Assembly: GCF_019977395.1 (NCBI RefSeq) | Contig: NZ_AP024660.1 | Span: 1,612,001-1,676,000, forward strand | DNA: 64,000 bases | From: Arthrobacter sp. NicSoilC5 | GTDB taxonomy: Bacteria > Actinomycetota > Actinomycetes > Actinomycetales > Micrococcaceae | Direction: 5' to 3' | Shown: piece after piece, positions 54,744-62,937 of the stretch | How positions within the stretch are numbered: the stretch's first letter is position 1 | Layout: the number at the start of each line of letters is the position of its first letter | Translations under genes and position numbers: made by a program | Notes under the pieces: model-generated | Told to the model about the DNA's origin: nothing | Seen by the model: only the letters and a program-made list of their open reading frames with translations | Database searches by the model: none

Positions 54744-55754
54744 TTAGAGTTCGTCGTCGCCGAAAGCGGCGTCGTCCTCTTCGATTGCTGCGGCGCGTGC
54801 TGCGAGGTCAAAACCGGGAGGCGAGTCCTTGAGGGACAGGCCCAGTTCAACCAGCTTTGCCTTGACCTCGTCAATGGACTTTGCACCGAAGTTGCGGATG
54901 TCCATCAGGTCAGCCTCGGAGCGGGCAACGAGTTCACCCACGGTGTGGATGCCCTCACGCTTGAGGCAGTTGTAGGAACGGACGGTGAGGTCCAGATCCT
55001 CGATCGGCAGTGCCATGTCGGCTGCCAGGGCAGCGTCGGTGGGCGACGGGCCGATCTCGATACCTTCAGCTGCGGTGTTCAGCTCACGGGCCAGACCGAA
55101 CAGTTCCACCAGGGTGGTGCCTGCGGAAGCAACGGCATCGCGCGGGGCGATGGCCTGCTTGGTCTCGACGTCGACAATCAGCTTGTCGAAGTCGGTGCGC
55201 TGCTCAACACGGGTTGCTTCCACGCGGAAAGTAACCTTCAGCACCGGCGAGTAGATGGAGTCAACCGGGATACGGCCGATCTCTGCGTCGCCGGACTTGT
55301 TCTGAGCTGCCGAAACGTAGCCGCGGCCGCGCTCGATGGTCAGTTCGAGTTCGAACTTGCCCTTCGAGTTCAGCGTGGCAATGTGCAGATCCGGGTTGTG
55401 GAATTCGACGCCGGCCGGCGGAGCGATGTCCGCGGCGGTGACGACTCCGGGGCCCTGCTTGCGCAGGTAAGCCACGACGGGCTCGTCGTGCTCGGAGGAA
55501 ACCGACAGGCTCTTGATGTTAAGGATGATCTCGGTGACATCTTCCTTGACACCCGGAACCGTGGTGAACTCGTGCAGCACACCATCGATCCGGATGCTGG
55601 TTACGGCAGCACCGGGGATGGAGGAGAGCAGGGTACGGCGGAGGGAGTTTCCGAGGGTGTAGCCGAAGCCCGGTTCCAGCGGTTCAATGATGAAACGCGA
55701 ACGGTTTTCGGAGACTACCTCTTCGGAGAGGGTGGGGCGCTGTGCAATGAGCAC
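54744..55754 (-). CDS. rpoA: DNA-directed RNA polymerase subunit alpha
   Basis: This 336-residue protein has the N-terminal assembly domain ([27 protein letters not shown] near residues 26-52) and the C-terminal domain (about 255-320) with the helix-hairpin-helix [16 protein letters not shown] and [12 protein letters not shown], which binds activators and UP elements. A short acidic tail follows. It starts at 55754 behind AAAGGAAACCT. The usual partner rpsD is absent between rpsK and rpoA. Confidence 0.97.
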
Positions 55755-55834
55755 TTAGGTTTCCTTTCGGCGAGCATCCGCTATATGACGCAACACAGGT
55801 GGTGGAAATTCGGTCTGAAGACTTAACGCGCTGG

Positions 55835-55866
55835 GCTTGCCCGGACCATCACTGGTCCGGGCAAGC
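55835..55866 (-). terminator. Strong hairpin in the rpsK-rpoA gap
   Basis: GCTTGCCCGGACCA (55835-55848) and TGGTCCGGGCAAGC (55853-55866) form a perfect 14-bp stem with a TCAC loop, 19 nt after the rpsK stop. There is no T-run. It may be an attenuator, an RNA-processing site or a partial terminator inside the operon. Confidence 0.7.
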
Positions 55867-55884
55867 TCCTGCTGCGGAAAAGAA

Positions 55885-56286
55885 TTAGACGCGGCGGCGC
55901 TTCGGCGGGCGGCAGCCGTTGTGCGCTGCGGGGGTGACGTCCTGGATGGAGCCAACCTCGAGGCCTGCGGCCTGCAGCGAACGGATGGCGGTTTCGCGTC
56001 CGGAACCCGGTCCCTTGACGAAAACGTCTACCTTGCGCATGCCGTGCTCCTGCGCACGCTTGGCAGCGGCTTCGGCAGCCATCTGCGCAGCGAACGGGGT
56101 GGACTTGCGCGAGCCCTTGAAGCCAACCTCACCGGAGGAAGCCCAGGAAATGACAGCGCCGGTCGGATCCGTGATGGAAACGATGGTGTTGTTAAAGGTG
56201 CTCTTGATGTGCGCCTGGCCAAGCGCGATATTCTTCTTGTCCTTCTTACGCGGCTTGCGAACCGCGCCACGAGTCTTCGGGGGCAT
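55885..56286 (-). CDS. rpsK: 30S ribosomal protein S11
   Basis: S11 lines the platform of the small subunit near the mRNA exit. The 133-residue protein starts [19 protein letters not shown], has [13 protein letters not shown] and [20 protein letters not shown], and ends CRPPKRRRV, all typical. It lies 54 nt downstream of rpsM and is preceded by GTAGGAGAAAAA. Confidence 0.97.
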   Translation of the reverse strand: MPPKTRGAVRKPRKKDKKNIALGQAHIKSTFNNTIVSITDPTGAVISWASSGEVGFKGSRKSTPFAAQMAAEAAAKRAQEHGMRKVDVFVKGPGSGRETAIRSLQAAGLEVGSIQDVTPAAHNGCRPPKRRRV

Positions 56287-56340
56287 TTTTTCTCCTACAG
56301 AAAGTTATTGGGGAAAGTCCGTAAATCCCGAGCGGGGATT

Positions 56341-56715
56341 TTAACGGGCCTTCTTCTTGCCGGCGACGGTACGCTTCGGGCCCTTGCGGGTACGTGCGTT
56401 GGTCTTCGTACGCTGACCGCGTACGGGCAGGCCCTTGCGGTGGCGCAGGCCTTCGTAGCTGCCGATTTCAACCTTGCGGCGGATATCTGCTGCTACTTCG
56501 CGGCGAAGGTCACCCTCAACCTTGTAGTTGCCTTCAATGTAGTCACGCAGCTCAACCAGCTGGGCGTCAGTCAGGTCCTTGACGCGGACGTCAGCGCTGA
56601 TGCCAGTGGCAGCCAGGGTTTCGTGTGCACGGGTCTTGCCCACGCCGTAGATGTAAGTAAGCGCAATTTCCAGCCGCTTTTCGCGGGGAATGTCTACGCC
56701 AGCGAGACGAGCCAT
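56341..56715 (-). CDS. rpsM: 30S ribosomal protein S13
   Basis: S13 lies in the 30S head and contacts the 50S subunit and P-site tRNA. The 124-residue protein starts [22 protein letters not shown] and ends in the basic tail [13 protein letters not shown], with [22 protein letters not shown] before it. It is preceded by AAGGAGTACTGCC. Upstream, the mRNA leader can fold into a nested two-stem structure. Confidence 0.97.
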   Translation of the reverse strand: MARLAGVDIPREKRLEIALTYIYGVGKTRAHETLAATGISADVRVKDLTDAQLVELRDYIEGNYKVEGDLRREVAADIRRKVEIGSYEGLRHRKGLPVRGQRTKTNARTRKGPKRTVAGKKKAR

Positions 56716-56742
56716 AGTGGCAGTACTCCTTGATAAACCGGA

Positions 56743-56791
56743 GGTCGTAGGCAGTACACCCGCACGTTCCGTGCGGCCCCAGCCTCCGACC
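56743..56791 (-). promoter_or_regulatory. Nested stem structure in the rpsM leader
   Basis: The outer stem pairs 56743-56752 (GGTCGTAGGC on the plus strand) with 56782-56791 (GCCTCCGACC), one mismatch. Inside it, CCGCACG and CGTGCGG (56760-56776) form a perfect 7-bp stem with a 3-nt loop. It ends 27 nt before the rpsM start. Its place matches that of the S4-controlled leader of the alpha operon in other bacteria. Confidence 0.5.
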
Positions 56792-56862
56792 GGGGGTTAG
56801 CTGTCCGGACTCTTTCGAGCTCAATGTTCCAGATCAGCTTGTGCTGCCTTTATTTACTTGCG

Positions 56863-56900
56863 TGGGTTAGCAACCCAGGATTTCCTTCAGGGAAGGAAAT
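56863..56900 (-). terminator. Two adjacent small hairpins just after rpmJ
   Basis: ATTTCCTT and AAGGAAAT (56880-56900) form an 8-bp stem touching the rpmJ stop codon; TGGGTT-AGC-AACCCA (56863-56877) is a second stem directly downstream. No T-run is present; they probably protect or punctuate the infA-rpmJ mRNA. Confidence 0.5.
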
Positions 56901-57013
56901 TAGCCCTGGCGCTGCTTGTGGCGCGGGTTCTCGCAGATCACCATGACCCGGCCATTACGGCGGATCACTTTGCACTTTTCGCAGATCTGCTTGACGCTCG
57001 GCTTGACCTTCAT
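56900..57013 (-). CDS. rpmJ: 50S ribosomal protein L36
   Basis: Translation of the minus strand from the ATG at 57013 gives 37 residues, starting [19 protein letters not shown] and ending in NPRHKQRQG. This is the zinc-ribbon L36 with its ligand set C11, C14, C27 and H32, so it is the zinc-binding (C+) form. It lies between infA and rpsM, its usual place. The gap to infA is 71 nt. Confidence 0.96.
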   Translation of the reverse strand: MKVKPSVKQICEKCKVIRRNGRVMVICENPRHKQRQG

Positions 57014-57084
57014 GGCGTTCCTTTGCGTGTAGCAGTTTGGTCAACTGGAGCAGCAGTCAGTTTGCACTGCCGCCGCCCAGCAAT

Positions 57085-57306
57085 TTACTTGTAGCGGTAG
57101 ACGATACGACCACGGGTGAGGTCGTACGGGCTCAGCTCCACCACTACGCGGTCCTCAGGGAGGATTCGGATGTAGTGCTGACGCATCTTTCCAGAGATGT
57201 GTGCCAGAACGATGTGCTTGTTGGTGAGCTCAACGCGAAACATCGCGTTAGGCAGCGCCTCGGTCACAACGCCTTCGATCTCAATGACCCCGTCCTTCTT
57301 GGCCAT
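57085..57306 (-). CDS. infA: Translation initiation factor IF-1
   Basis: IF-1 is the small OB-fold factor that occupies the ribosomal A site during initiation. The 73-residue product [19 protein letters not shown]...RGRIVYRYK is the full and standard length. The ATG at 57306 follows GGAGGGT; the frame is open further upstream but that part is not conserved. A promoter with 17-bp spacing lies 128-156 nt upstream, so infA-rpmJ-rpsM-rpsK-rpoA-rplQ probably form their own transcript. Confidence 0.97.
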   Translation of the reverse strand: MAKKDGVIEIEGVVTEALPNAMFRVELTNKHIVLAHISGKMRQHYIRILPEDRVVVELSPYDLTRGRIVYRYK

Positions 57307-57433
57307 ACCCTCCGCTAACTGTTGTTGCCGCAGCCCCGCCGGATAGCACCGGGCATGACCACGAACGTTTTTGTTGGATCGATTGCCGTCTCCAGGCCCA
57401 AAAGGGCGTGGCAGTCCAGACAACCAACAAACA

Positions 57434-57462
57434 ACACTACCCTGTTGGCCGGTAAAAGTTAA
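57434..57462 (-). promoter_or_regulatory. infA promoter
   Basis: On the minus strand TTAACT (57462-57457) and TAGTGT (57439-57434) are separated by 17 bp, close to the -35/-10 consensus of housekeeping sigma factors. The predicted leader is about 120 nt. Confidence 0.55.
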
Positions 57463-57477
57463 ATCGGCCATAGTAGC

Positions 57478-58413
57478 CTACGCGGTGCGGTACGCACCAT
57501 ATTCGCCGGCCGGAGTGCTCACGGCACCAGCCGCGGCCACGCCGTCCAGGATGGCCAAACGGACGACGTCGGCTGCCGCGCTTTGGAGCGTGATGAGACT
57601 GACCTGGCGGGCAGCGTCGTCGGAGCGGTCGAGTGCCACAGCACCGGTTGCCAGGCAGAAGACTGTGTCCCCGTCGGCCAGGGTATGGCTCGGGTTCAGC
57701 GCCCGGGCAATCCCGGCATGGGAAGCAGAGGCAGTCCTTTTACATTCGGCCACATCAAGAACGGCATTGGTGGCCACAACGACAAGAGTGGTGTTAAGGG
57801 GCGGCGGTTCAGTGGTCTCCACGGAGAACTGCACCGCTGGTTCAAACGGGAGTCCGAGTGCGTTGACTATGGCCAGGGCTCCGACCACAACCCCGTTCCC
57901 GAGCGTGGCCGACGCTGTGCCAACTCCCCCTTTATATTGCCCCCGGCCGATCAGTGCCCCGGTGCCGGCACCCACGTTGCCCCGTCCGGTGTCGTGGCCC
58001 TCCTTTTGTGCTGCCGCGGCGGCCGTTGCCGCGTAGCCCATGTCCGGCGTCGGCCGTGCGGCGAAGTTCCCGCCCCTGCCGAGGTCGAAGATGGCCGCGG
58101 CGGGGACTATGGGCACCACTCCCCCGGGAACGGCAAAGCCGCGGCCGTTTTCCTCGCACCAGCGCTGCGCGCCCGCAGCGGACGCCAGCCCATAGGCGCT
58201 GCCGCCCGTGAGGACCAGGGCGTCCACGGTGCCGACCAGGGTGGTGGGGTCAAGGGCGTCCGTTTCGTGCGTCGCCGGGCCGCCGCCCTGGACATCCACC
58301 GAGCCCACCGTGCCCGGCGGCGGCAGCACAACCGTAACGCCCGTCAGCCAGCCGTCCGTGTCCTTCTGGACGTGGCCCACGCGGATGCCCGGGACATCGG
58401 TAATGGTTCCCAT
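57478..58413 (-). CDS. P1-family peptidase (S58, DmpA/NylC-like N-terminal-nucleophile hydrolase)
   Basis: This 311-residue protein belongs to the self-cleaving aminopeptidase/amidase family that includes DmpA and the nylon-oligomer hydrolase NylC. It has LTGGSAYGLASAAG (near 69-82), GRGNVGAGTGA (143-153) and the processing region LNTTLVVVATNAVL, in which cleavage between N207 and T208 would expose a Thr nucleophile, as in NylC; DmpA uses Ser. The ATG at 58413 is preferred to a start at 58452. It lies between infA and an ABC importer, outside the standard ribosomal operon. The substrate is unknown. Confidence 0.83.
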   Translation of the reverse strand: MGTITDVPGIRVGHVQKDTDGWLTGVTVVLPPPGTVGSVDVQGGGPATHETDALDPTTLVGTVDALVLTGGSAYGLASAAGAQRWCEENGRGFAVPGGVVPIVPAAAIFDLGRGGNFAARPTPDMGYAATAAAAAQKEGHDTGRGNVGAGTGALIGRGQYKGGVGTASATLGNGVVVGALAIVNALGLPFEPAVQFSVETTEPPPLNTTLVVVATNAVLDVAECKRTASASHAGIARALNPSHTLADGDTVFCLATGAVALDRSDDAARQVSLITLQSAAADVVRLAILDGVAAAGAVSTPAGEYGAYRTA

Positions 58414-58628
58414 GCCCCTATTGTCCCCTCCGCTGGCGCGCCCCTGCCGCAACGGCGAACTTTATGCGAGACTGCAATCAACACAGCGTTAACGGGCGAC
58501 GAAGCCTTGGATAACAGTTCCCTGACAAGGGCATATGCGGGTTTCAGCCCCCTGACGGTCTGGTGTAGTAGTCCCTAGATCAAGCCAGGGCCGGCCACGA
58601 GCAGGCTCCCAACCCGGGAGAGACACGC

Positions 58629-59588
58629 ATGACCCGTCAACTCGCCCAGCACCCCGCCACCCAACCCAAGAGGCCCCCGGGGCGTTCGGCAAAAGTTCCA
58701 CGACGGCGGTGGACCGCAAGGACCCGCCGCGACTTCTTTGTTTTCCTTGCCATGGCGCTGCCCAACCTGGTGCTGATCGCCGTCTTCACCTACCGGCCGC
58801 TGTTCAGCAACATGTACTACTCCACGCTGGACTGGACCCTCGGTTCCCCCACCGCCAGCGTGGTGGGCTTCGCCAACTACGTCACCTTCTTCACCAGCAA
58901 CGATGCCCCGAAAGTCCTGGGCACCACCGCAGTGTTCACGCTGGTGACGGTGGGCGGCTCCATGATCCTGGGCCTGCTGGTTGCGCTGGCCTTGAACGCG
59001 AAGGTCCGCGGCACCACGTTCGCGCGCTCCGCCGTCTTTGCCCCCTACGTCCTCTCCGGCGTCGGCGTGGGCCTGGTGTGGCTGTTCATTTTTGATCCGG
59101 GCTACGGCGTCCTGGCCTGGCTGCTCCGGGGCATCGGGCAGCAGAGCCCGCAGTGGATCAACGATCCCCAGCTGTCGCTGGTCATGGTGATCCTGGTTTA
59201 CGTGTGGAAGAACCTGGGCTACTGCGCGGTGGTGTACCTCGCCGGGCTCCAGTCGCTTCCGCAGGAGGTCATGGAGGCGGCGTCCCTCGACGGTGCCAAC
59301 GGGTTCCGCCGCTTCGTCAGCATCTCGCTGCCGCTGCTGTCCCCCACCACGTTCTTCCTCCTGATCACCACCATGCTCAGCTCGCTGCAGGCCTTCGACC
59401 TCATCCGGATCATGACACCCCTGGGCACCGGCACCAGCACCCTGATCTACGAGGCCTACCTCCAGGCCTTCGGGGCCTACAACAGGGCCGGCTACTCAGC
59501 GGCCATCTCGGTGGTCCTGTTTGCCATCCTCCTGGTGATCACCGTGCTCCAGCTGCGGTTCGTGGAACGAAAGGTTCATTACTCGTGA
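58629..59588 (+). CDS. Sugar ABC transporter permease (MalF/UgpA type)
   Basis: This 319-residue permease has a basic cytoplasmic head (1-35), six TM segments and the EAA loop EVMEAASLDGANGFRRFVSISLPLL near residues 215-243, which docks the ATPase. It follows GGGAGAGACACGC and overlaps the second permease by 4 nt (GTGA). It is the first gene of a three-gene importer operon. Family features point to the carbohydrate/glycerol-3-phosphate uptake type 1 class; the cargo cannot be read. Confidence 0.9.
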   Translation: MTRQLAQHPATQPKRPPGRSAKVPRRRWTARTRRDFFVFLAMALPNLVLIAVFTYRPLFSNMYYSTLDWTLGSPTASVVGFANYVTFFTSNDAPKVLGTTAVFTLVTVGGSMILGLLVALALNAKVRGTTFARSAVFAPYVLSGVGVGLVWLFIFDPGYGVLAWLLRGIGQQSPQWINDPQLSLVMVILVYVWKNLGYCAVVYLAGLQSLPQEVMEAASLDGANGFRRFVSISLPLLSPTTFFLLITTMLSSLQAFDLIRIMTPLGTGTSTLIYEAYLQAFGAYNRAGYSAAISVVLFAILLVITVLQLRFVERKVHYS

Positions 59589-60505
59589 CATCCCTATCAC
59601 CGGTGAGCCCGGACCCCGCCGCCCCGGCCATCGCCGCACCGGATCCCGGCCTTCGCCGCGACCGGCCGTTCTCCCGGCGGAACCTTGTCCAGACCGTGGT
59701 GGGCGGCTACCTGCCGCTGCTGATCGCCACGCTGGTGGTGTTCCTGCCCCTCCTGTGGATGGTGCTCAGCTCCTTCAAGCAATCGGGCGAAATCGTCACC
59801 ACCGACCTGAAGATCCTTCCGGAAAGCCTGAACCTGGAGAACTACCGGACCGCCATGACTACGGTCCCCTTCGGGCAGTTCTTCCTGAACAGCACCATCG
59901 TCACCCTGTCAGGGGCAACCATCAAGGTGCTCCTGGCCATCCTGACGGCGTACGCCCTGGTCTTTGTCCGCTTCCCGTTCCGGAACTTCATCTTCCTGCT
60001 GATCCTGGTGGCCCTCATGGTGCCGCCGCAGGTATCCATCCTGCCCAACTTCATCCTGATCGCTGGGATCGGCGGGAAGAACACCCTGTGGGGCATCATC
60101 CTGCCCGGCCTTGGCACCGCGTTCGGCACGTTCCTGCTGCGGCAGCACTTCCGTACCCTGCCCGCCTCCATTCTCGAATCTGCAGAGATGGACGGTGCCG
60201 GCCACTGGCGCCGGCTGTGGCAGATCGTGGTCCCCGTCTCCGTGCCTTCCATTGCCACGGTGGCCCTGGTGACCATCGTGACCGAATGGAACGACTACAT
60301 CTGGCCGCTGATCATCACGGACCGGCCGGAAACCATGACCTTGCCGGTCGGCCTCACCCTCCTGCAGAACAACGAGAGCAACGCCGCCGGCTGGGGTGTC
60401 CTCATGGCCGGGGCAGTCCTGGTCATCGTCCCCATCCTGATCATCTTCGCGGCCCTGCAGCGCTACATCGTGGCGGGCCTCACCCAAGGCAGCGTGACCG
60501 GCTAA
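59585..60505 (+). CDS. Sugar ABC transporter permease (MalG/UgpE type)
   Basis: This 306-residue permease has a Pro/Ala-rich head, six TM segments and the EAA loop SILESAEMDGAGHWRRLWQIVVPVSVPS near residues 196-223. The GTG at 59585 overlaps the stop of the first permease; the longer open frame is shadow. It partners the MalF-type permease upstream and the binding protein downstream. No ATP-binding subunit is encoded nearby, so a shared MsiK-type ATPase encoded elsewhere is likely. Confidence 0.9.
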   Translation: MTSLSPVSPDPAAPAIAAPDPGLRRDRPFSRRNLVQTVVGGYLPLLIATLVVFLPLLWMVLSSFKQSGEIVTTDLKILPESLNLENYRTAMTTVPFGQFFLNSTIVTLSGATIKVLLAILTAYALVFVRFPFRNFIFLLILVALMVPPQVSILPNFILIAGIGGKNTLWGIILPGLGTAFGTFLLRQHFRTLPASILESAEMDGAGHWRRLWQIVVPVSVPSIATVALVTIVTEWNDYIWPLIITDRPETMTLPVGLTLLQNNESNAAGWGVLMAGAVLVIVPILIIFAALQRYIVAGLTQGSVTG

Positions 60506-60579
60506 GCCGCCGGCCGCCGTCGTAGTACCCAACCTCCAAGTACTCCCCCTTCCGCAGGCAACAACCGAAAGGAACTGTC

Positions 60580-61929
60580 ATGACACTTCACCTGGACCGG
60601 AGGCACTTCCTGGGCCTGGCAGGGCTCACCGCCTCTGCCGCAGCCCTGGCCGCATGCGGCGGACCTTCTACAAGCGGCGGTGGACAGGCGACGTCCCAGG
60701 CGGCCGATATCGACTTCAGCGGCGTGAAGCCCGCTGCCAAGATCGACTTCTGGTCCAGCCACCCCGGACAGTCCCAGGATGTGGAAAAGAGCCTGATCGA
60801 GAAGTTCCAGGCCAAGAACCCGGGCATCGCCGTCAACCTGGTCACCGCCGGCGCCAACTACGAGGAAATCGCCCAGAAGTTCCAGACCGCACAGGCAGCC
60901 AAGTCCGGCCTCCCGGGTGTCGTTGTCCTTTCCGACGTGTGGTGGTTCCGGTACTACACCAACGGCAGCATCATTCCGGTGGACAGCCTGACCAAGCAGC
61001 TGAACATGAAGATGGACGACTTCCAGCAGTCACTGGTCAATGACTACAAATACGACGGCAAGCAGTGGGCCCTGCCCTACGGCCGGTCAACGCCGCTGTT
61101 CTACTACAACAAGGACCACTTCGCGGCAGCCGGAATCCCGGACCGGGCTCCCAAGACCTGGCAGGAATTCGGCGAGTGGGCACCCAAGCTGAAGGCAAGC
61201 TCCGGCGCCCAGTACGCCTACATCTATCCGGCTCTGGCCGGCTATGCGGGCTGGACCCTGCAGAACATGCTCTGGGGCTGGGGCGGTGGCTGGTCCAAGG
61301 AATGGGACATCACCTGCGACTCCGCCGAATCCGTCGCCGCGCTGCAGTGGGCCCAGGACTCGATCTACAAGGACAAGTGGGCGGGTGTCTCGTCCAAGGA
61401 AGCGGCCGACGATTTCTCCGCAGGCCTGACCTCGGCCACCATCGCCTCCACGGGCTCGCTGCTGGGCATCCTGAAGTCGGCCAAGTTCAACGTGGGTGTT
61501 GGCTTCCTGCCCGGCGGCCCCAAGGCGACCTCCAACGTCTGCCCCACGGGTGGTGCAGGCCTGGGCATCCCCAGCGGCATTTCCAAGGAGGAACAGCTGG
61601 CCGCCGGGATGTTCCTGGACTTCGTCACCCAACCGGAGAGCACCGCGGAGTTCTCCGCCGCCACCGGCTACATGCCCACCCGCAAGTCGGCCGACATGAA
61701 GGCGGTCCTGGCCAAGACGCCGCAGATCCAGACCGCAGTGGACCAGCTCGCGGTGACCAAGGTCCAGGACAACGCCCGCGTGTTCCTGCCGGGTGCTGAC
61801 CAGGAGATGGCAAAGGCCGCTGCGAAGATCCTCACCCAGCAAGGCGACGTCAAGTCCACCATGACGGACCTGAAGACCACCCTGCAGGGTATCTACGACC
61901 GGGACGTGAAGCCGAAGCTGAAGTCCTAG
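60580..61929 (+). CDS. Extracellular sugar-binding lipoprotein of the ABC importer
   Basis: This 449-residue family 1 solute-binding protein (UgpB/MalE-like) has a twin-arginine-like RRHFLGLAG (from residue 7) and a lipobox LAAC with C26, then a Gly/Ser linker. The mature domain has IDFWSSHPGQSQDVEK and the NPGIAVNLV segment typical of UgpB-like proteins, and many aromatic residues for sugar stacking (WGWGGGW near residue 230). It follows GAAAGGAACTGTC, 74 nt after the second permease. A strong terminator ends the operon. Confidence 0.9.
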   Translation: MTLHLDRRHFLGLAGLTASAAALAACGGPSTSGGGQATSQAADIDFSGVKPAAKIDFWSSHPGQSQDVEKSLIEKFQAKNPGIAVNLVTAGANYEEIAQKFQTAQAAKSGLPGVVVLSDVWWFRYYTNGSIIPVDSLTKQLNMKMDDFQQSLVNDYKYDGKQWALPYGRSTPLFYYNKDHFAAAGIPDRAPKTWQEFGEWAPKLKASSGAQYAYIYPALAGYAGWTLQNMLWGWGGGWSKEWDITCDSAESVAALQWAQDSIYKDKWAGVSSKEAADDFSAGLTSATIASTGSLLGILKSAKFNVGVGFLPGGPKATSNVCPTGGAGLGIPSGISKEEQLAAGMFLDFVTQPESTAEFSAATGYMPTRKSADMKAVLAKTPQIQTAVDQLAVTKVQDNARVFLPGADQEMAKAAAKILTQQGDVKSTMTDLKTTLQGIYDRDVKPKLKS

Positions 61930-61940
61930 CCGCTGTCGAA

Positions 61941-61994
61941 ACGCAAAAGCCCTGGCGGGACCCGGATCCGGGTCCTGCCAGGGCTTTTGTGCGT
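61941..61994. terminator. Bidirectional terminator between the importer operon and map
   Basis: ACGCAAAAGCCCTGGC and GCCAGGGCTTTTGTGCGT enclose an inner GGACCCGGATCCGGGTCC stem; the whole is a long hairpin with T-runs on both strands between convergent genes. Confidence 0.9.
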
Positions 61995-62036
61995 CACGCA
62001 GGAAAATGCGCGTCGAAGAAGGGGAAGCGTGTCCCC

Positions 62037-62864
62037 TTAGGGAATCGGCACCGGGGTGACGCCCAGGGGCACCAGGTGCTCCGCACCGCCGTCGGGCGCC
62101 GACAGCACCCAGATGCCCTTCTCGTGCACTGCCACGGAGTGCTCCCACTGGCAGGAGCGCTTCCCGTCGGTGGTTACCACGGTCCAGTCATCCTCCAGGA
62201 CTGCGGTCTCGATGCCGCCCCGGACCAGCATGGGTTCAATGGCAAGGCACAGGCCCGGCTTGATCTTGGGGCCGCGGTGGTTGGTGCGGTAGTTCAGGAC
62301 GTCCGGGGCCATGTGCATCTCGGAGCCGATGCCGTGGCCCACGTAGTCCTCCAGGATGCCCAGCGGCTTGCCGGGGACGGAGGAGACGTAGTCGTCAATG
62401 GCGGCGCCGATGTCCCCAACGTGCGAACCGCCGGCCAGAGCGGCGATCCCCCGCCACATGGCGGCCTGGGTGACGTCCGAGAGGCGCTGGTCCTCGGGGT
62501 CCGCTGTTCCCACGATCACCGTGCGCGCGGAATCCGAGTGCCAGCCGTTGACGATCGCGCCGCCATCGATGGAGATGATGTCGCCGTCCTGCAGGACGCG
62601 GCTGCCCGGAATGCCGTGCACCACTTCCTCATTGACGGACGTGCAGATGGTCGCCGGGAAGCCGTGGTAGCCCAGGAAGTTGGACTTGGCGCCTGCCTCG
62701 TTGAGGACGGCGGCGAAGACATCGTCCAGGTGCTTGGTGGTGACCCCCGGCACCGCGGCGGCAACGGCGGCATCCAGTGCACGGCTGAGGACCAGGCCGG
62801 CCTCGTGCATGGTGCGCATCTGGGCGTTGTTCTTGTATTCGATGCGGGGCTGGCCGAAGGCCAT
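62037..62864 (-). CDS. map: Methionine aminopeptidase, type I
   Basis: MetAP removes the initiator Met. The 275-residue protein has the five metal ligands D100 and D111 (ISIDGGAIVNGWHSDSA), H177 (VGHGIGSEMH), E210 (LAIEPML) and E241 (CQWEHSVAV). The ATG at 62864 is favoured because AAAGGA lies upstream; an ATG at 62879 overlaps that site. It follows adk after a 73-nt gap that holds a strong hairpin. In relatives infA follows it; here a peptidase and an importer intervene. Confidence 0.96.
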   Translation of the reverse strand: MAFGQPRIEYKNNAQMRTMHEAGLVLSRALDAAVAAAVPGVTTKHLDDVFAAVLNEAGAKSNFLGYHGFPATICTSVNEEVVHGIPGSRVLQDGDIISIDGGAIVNGWHSDSARTVIVGTADPEDQRLSDVTQAAMWRGIAALAGGSHVGDIGAAIDDYVSSVPGKPLGILEDYVGHGIGSEMHMAPDVLNYRTNHRGPKIKPGLCLAIEPMLVRGGIETAVLEDDWTVVTTDGKRSCQWEHSVAVHEKGIWVLSAPDGGAEHLVPLGVTPVPIP

Positions 62865-62885
62865 GATGTTTCCTTTCAAATGGCT

Positions 62886-62916
62886 GAGGCTCCTCCCGGA
62901 TGCCGGGAGGAGCCTC
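62886..62916 (-). terminator. Hairpin in the adk-map gap
   Basis: GAGGCTCCTCCCGG (62886-62899) and CCGGGAGGAGCCTC (62903-62916) form a perfect 14-bp stem with a 3-nt loop, 22 nt before the map ribosome-binding region's gene start side. There is no T-run, so attenuation or mRNA processing is more likely than full termination. Confidence 0.65.
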
Positions 62917-62937
62917 GATAAAACCGGGCGCCTTGGG

